The translations under genes and the position numbers were made by a program. From the IMG/VR virus record IMGVR_UViG_3300033991_000034, positions 1 to 38,427 of that record: a stretch of 38,427 nt of DNA. One strand, 5' to 3'. Below are positions 37,735 through 38,427 of this stretch, one piece after another. Below the pieces are notes generated by a model. The model was not told the DNA's origin, did not search any database, and saw only the letters and a program-made list of their open reading frames with translations. The first letter of the stretch is position 1. Each line of letters starts with the position of its first letter. This stretch comes from a virus.

Positions 37735-38427
37735 GCAAGGCAGATAAATCTAAGAAGCCTTTCGACAAGTCGACACTGAAGATCGAACAGATTCCCATCG
37801 ATAAACTGAGGCCGAACGAACGGAATCCGCGAATCAACGACAAGGCAGTTGATGCTGTGGCTCGGTCGATTCAGGCCTACGGATTCAACAATCCGATTAT
37901 AACCGACGGTGATCTCAAGATCGCGGCCGGACATACTCGATTGAAGGCAGCTATCAAACTTGGGTTGAAAGAAGTCCCGGTCATCCGAGTGCCCGGATTG
38001 ATTGGCTCGAAGTTCACCGGCTATTCAATCGCAGACAATAAGACGGCAGAGATTGCCGATTGGGATAATGCCTTGCTCGGCGAGATTGTGTTTGAACTTA
38101 AGCAGGAAGACGATTTCGATTTATCGACTCTCGGATTTGACGATGTCGAATTGAGCTCCATTCTTGCTGACTACATGGACGATGACGATAAGGCAGACGA
38201 AGTGCCGCCGGTGCCGGAAGTCGCCAAGTCCAAGCTCGGCGACCTCTACCAGCTCGGCGATCACCGTCTGCTCTGCGGCGACGCCACGAAGAAAGAGGAT
38301 GTGGAGCGGTTGATGGGTGGGGAGAAGCCGATGCTGATTTGTACAGATCCTCCATACGGCGTTTCTATTGGTACTTGTACTTATAATCCTAAGCAACGAA
38401 TCCCAGATAAATTGGCAAATGATGAAT
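37731..38427 (+). CDS. ParB-like nuclease / DNA methyltransferase fusion, truncated by the window
   Basis: ATG at 37731 in ATGA overlap; 232 codons are visible. The N-terminal half is a ParB/Srx-like domain (IDKLRPNERNPRINDKAVDA, then SIQAYGFNNPIITDG, AAGHTRLKAAIKLGL). The second part begins a class-beta DNA N6-adenine or N4-cytosine methyltransferase (LGDLYQLGDHRLLCGDATKK, then LICTDPPYGVSIG with the DPPY motif). ParB-methyltransferase fusions are common in phages and would protect DNA from host restriction. The target and C-terminus are outside the window. Confidence 0.88.
   Translation, partial: MSKADKSKKPFDKSTLKIEQIPIDKLRPNERNPRINDKAVDAVARSIQAYGFNNPIITDGDLKIAAGHTRLKAAIKLGLKEVPVIRVPGLIGSKFTGYSIADNKTAEIADWDNALLGEIVFELKQEDDFDLSTLGFDDVELSSILADYMDDDDKADEVPPVPEVAKSKLGDLYQLGDHRLLCGDATKKEDVERLMGGEKPMLICTDPPYGVSIGTCTYNPKQRIPDKLANDE

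Noticed and set aside
1-38427. CRISPR array, diversity-generating retroelement or insertion sequence
   Set aside because: No regular repeat-spacer array, reverse transcriptase or transposase is visible in any frame.

Overview
The window is a continuous stretch of a tailed double-stranded DNA bacteriophage (siphovirus-like, HK97-fold capsid), either free or integrated. No integrase, lysin or holin is visible, and both ends cut through genes: a tail-tip gene on the left and a ParB-methyltransferase gene on the right. Base composition is close to balanced and genes are tightly packed, with many ATGA, TGATG and TAATG overlaps. The host cannot be named from the sequence. One exported protein carries a single dockerin-like calcium loop of the type common in FCB-group candidate phyla such as Zixibacteria, so I infer an uncultured Gram-negative host of that kind. 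Two predicted lipoproteins fit a Gram-negative host.

Layout. Bases 1-19102 (minus strand) are the late operon. In transcription order it holds a SAM methyltransferase, a 61-aa ORF, large terminase, portal, a protease-scaffold-capsid polyprotein with an internal capsid start, a triplicated decoration-like protein, a 48-aa ORF, head-tail connectors, tail terminator genes, tail tube, a tail chaperone pair joined by an A AAA AAC -1 frameshift site, tape measure, and three distal tail proteins. Bases 19405-31560 (minus strand) are the early and middle genes: a lipoprotein, a DnaN sliding clamp, a nuclease, a loader-like protein, a replication initiator with iterons inside its gene, a second lipoprotein, an XRE regulator, a dockerin-like exported protein, YqaJ exonuclease, a coiled-coil protein, an ERF annealing protein and many small proteins, several of them zinc-ribbon or paralogous.

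At 31.56-31.69 kb two divergent sigma70 promoters share a perfect 8+8 bp inverted repeat. This looks like the regulatory switch. A separate near-perfect sigma54 promoter lies at about 31.0 kb upstream of the leftward small-gene cluster. The rightward arm starts with a 60-aa ribbon-helix-helix-like protein. It then enters 31.87-33.33 kb, where small ORFs alternate with GC-rich, strongly folded DNA that I think encodes structured RNA. Two units share a 12-bp closing stem and an inner hairpin with a compensatory base-pair change, and one is followed by a three-way junction with a tRNA-like T-loop and long perfect hairpins. After that come a glycosyltransferase-methyltransferase fusion, a CgeB-like glycosyltransferase, a possible small terminase, zinc-ribbon and small proteins, a sigma-like factor, and the ParB-methyltransferase.

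The most unusual points are the folded repeat region at 32.3-33.3 kb, the Ser-Pro hexanucleotide tracts inside five virion genes, the nested capsid start, the chaperone frameshift, the in-gene iterons, and the sigma54 promoter in a phage early region.
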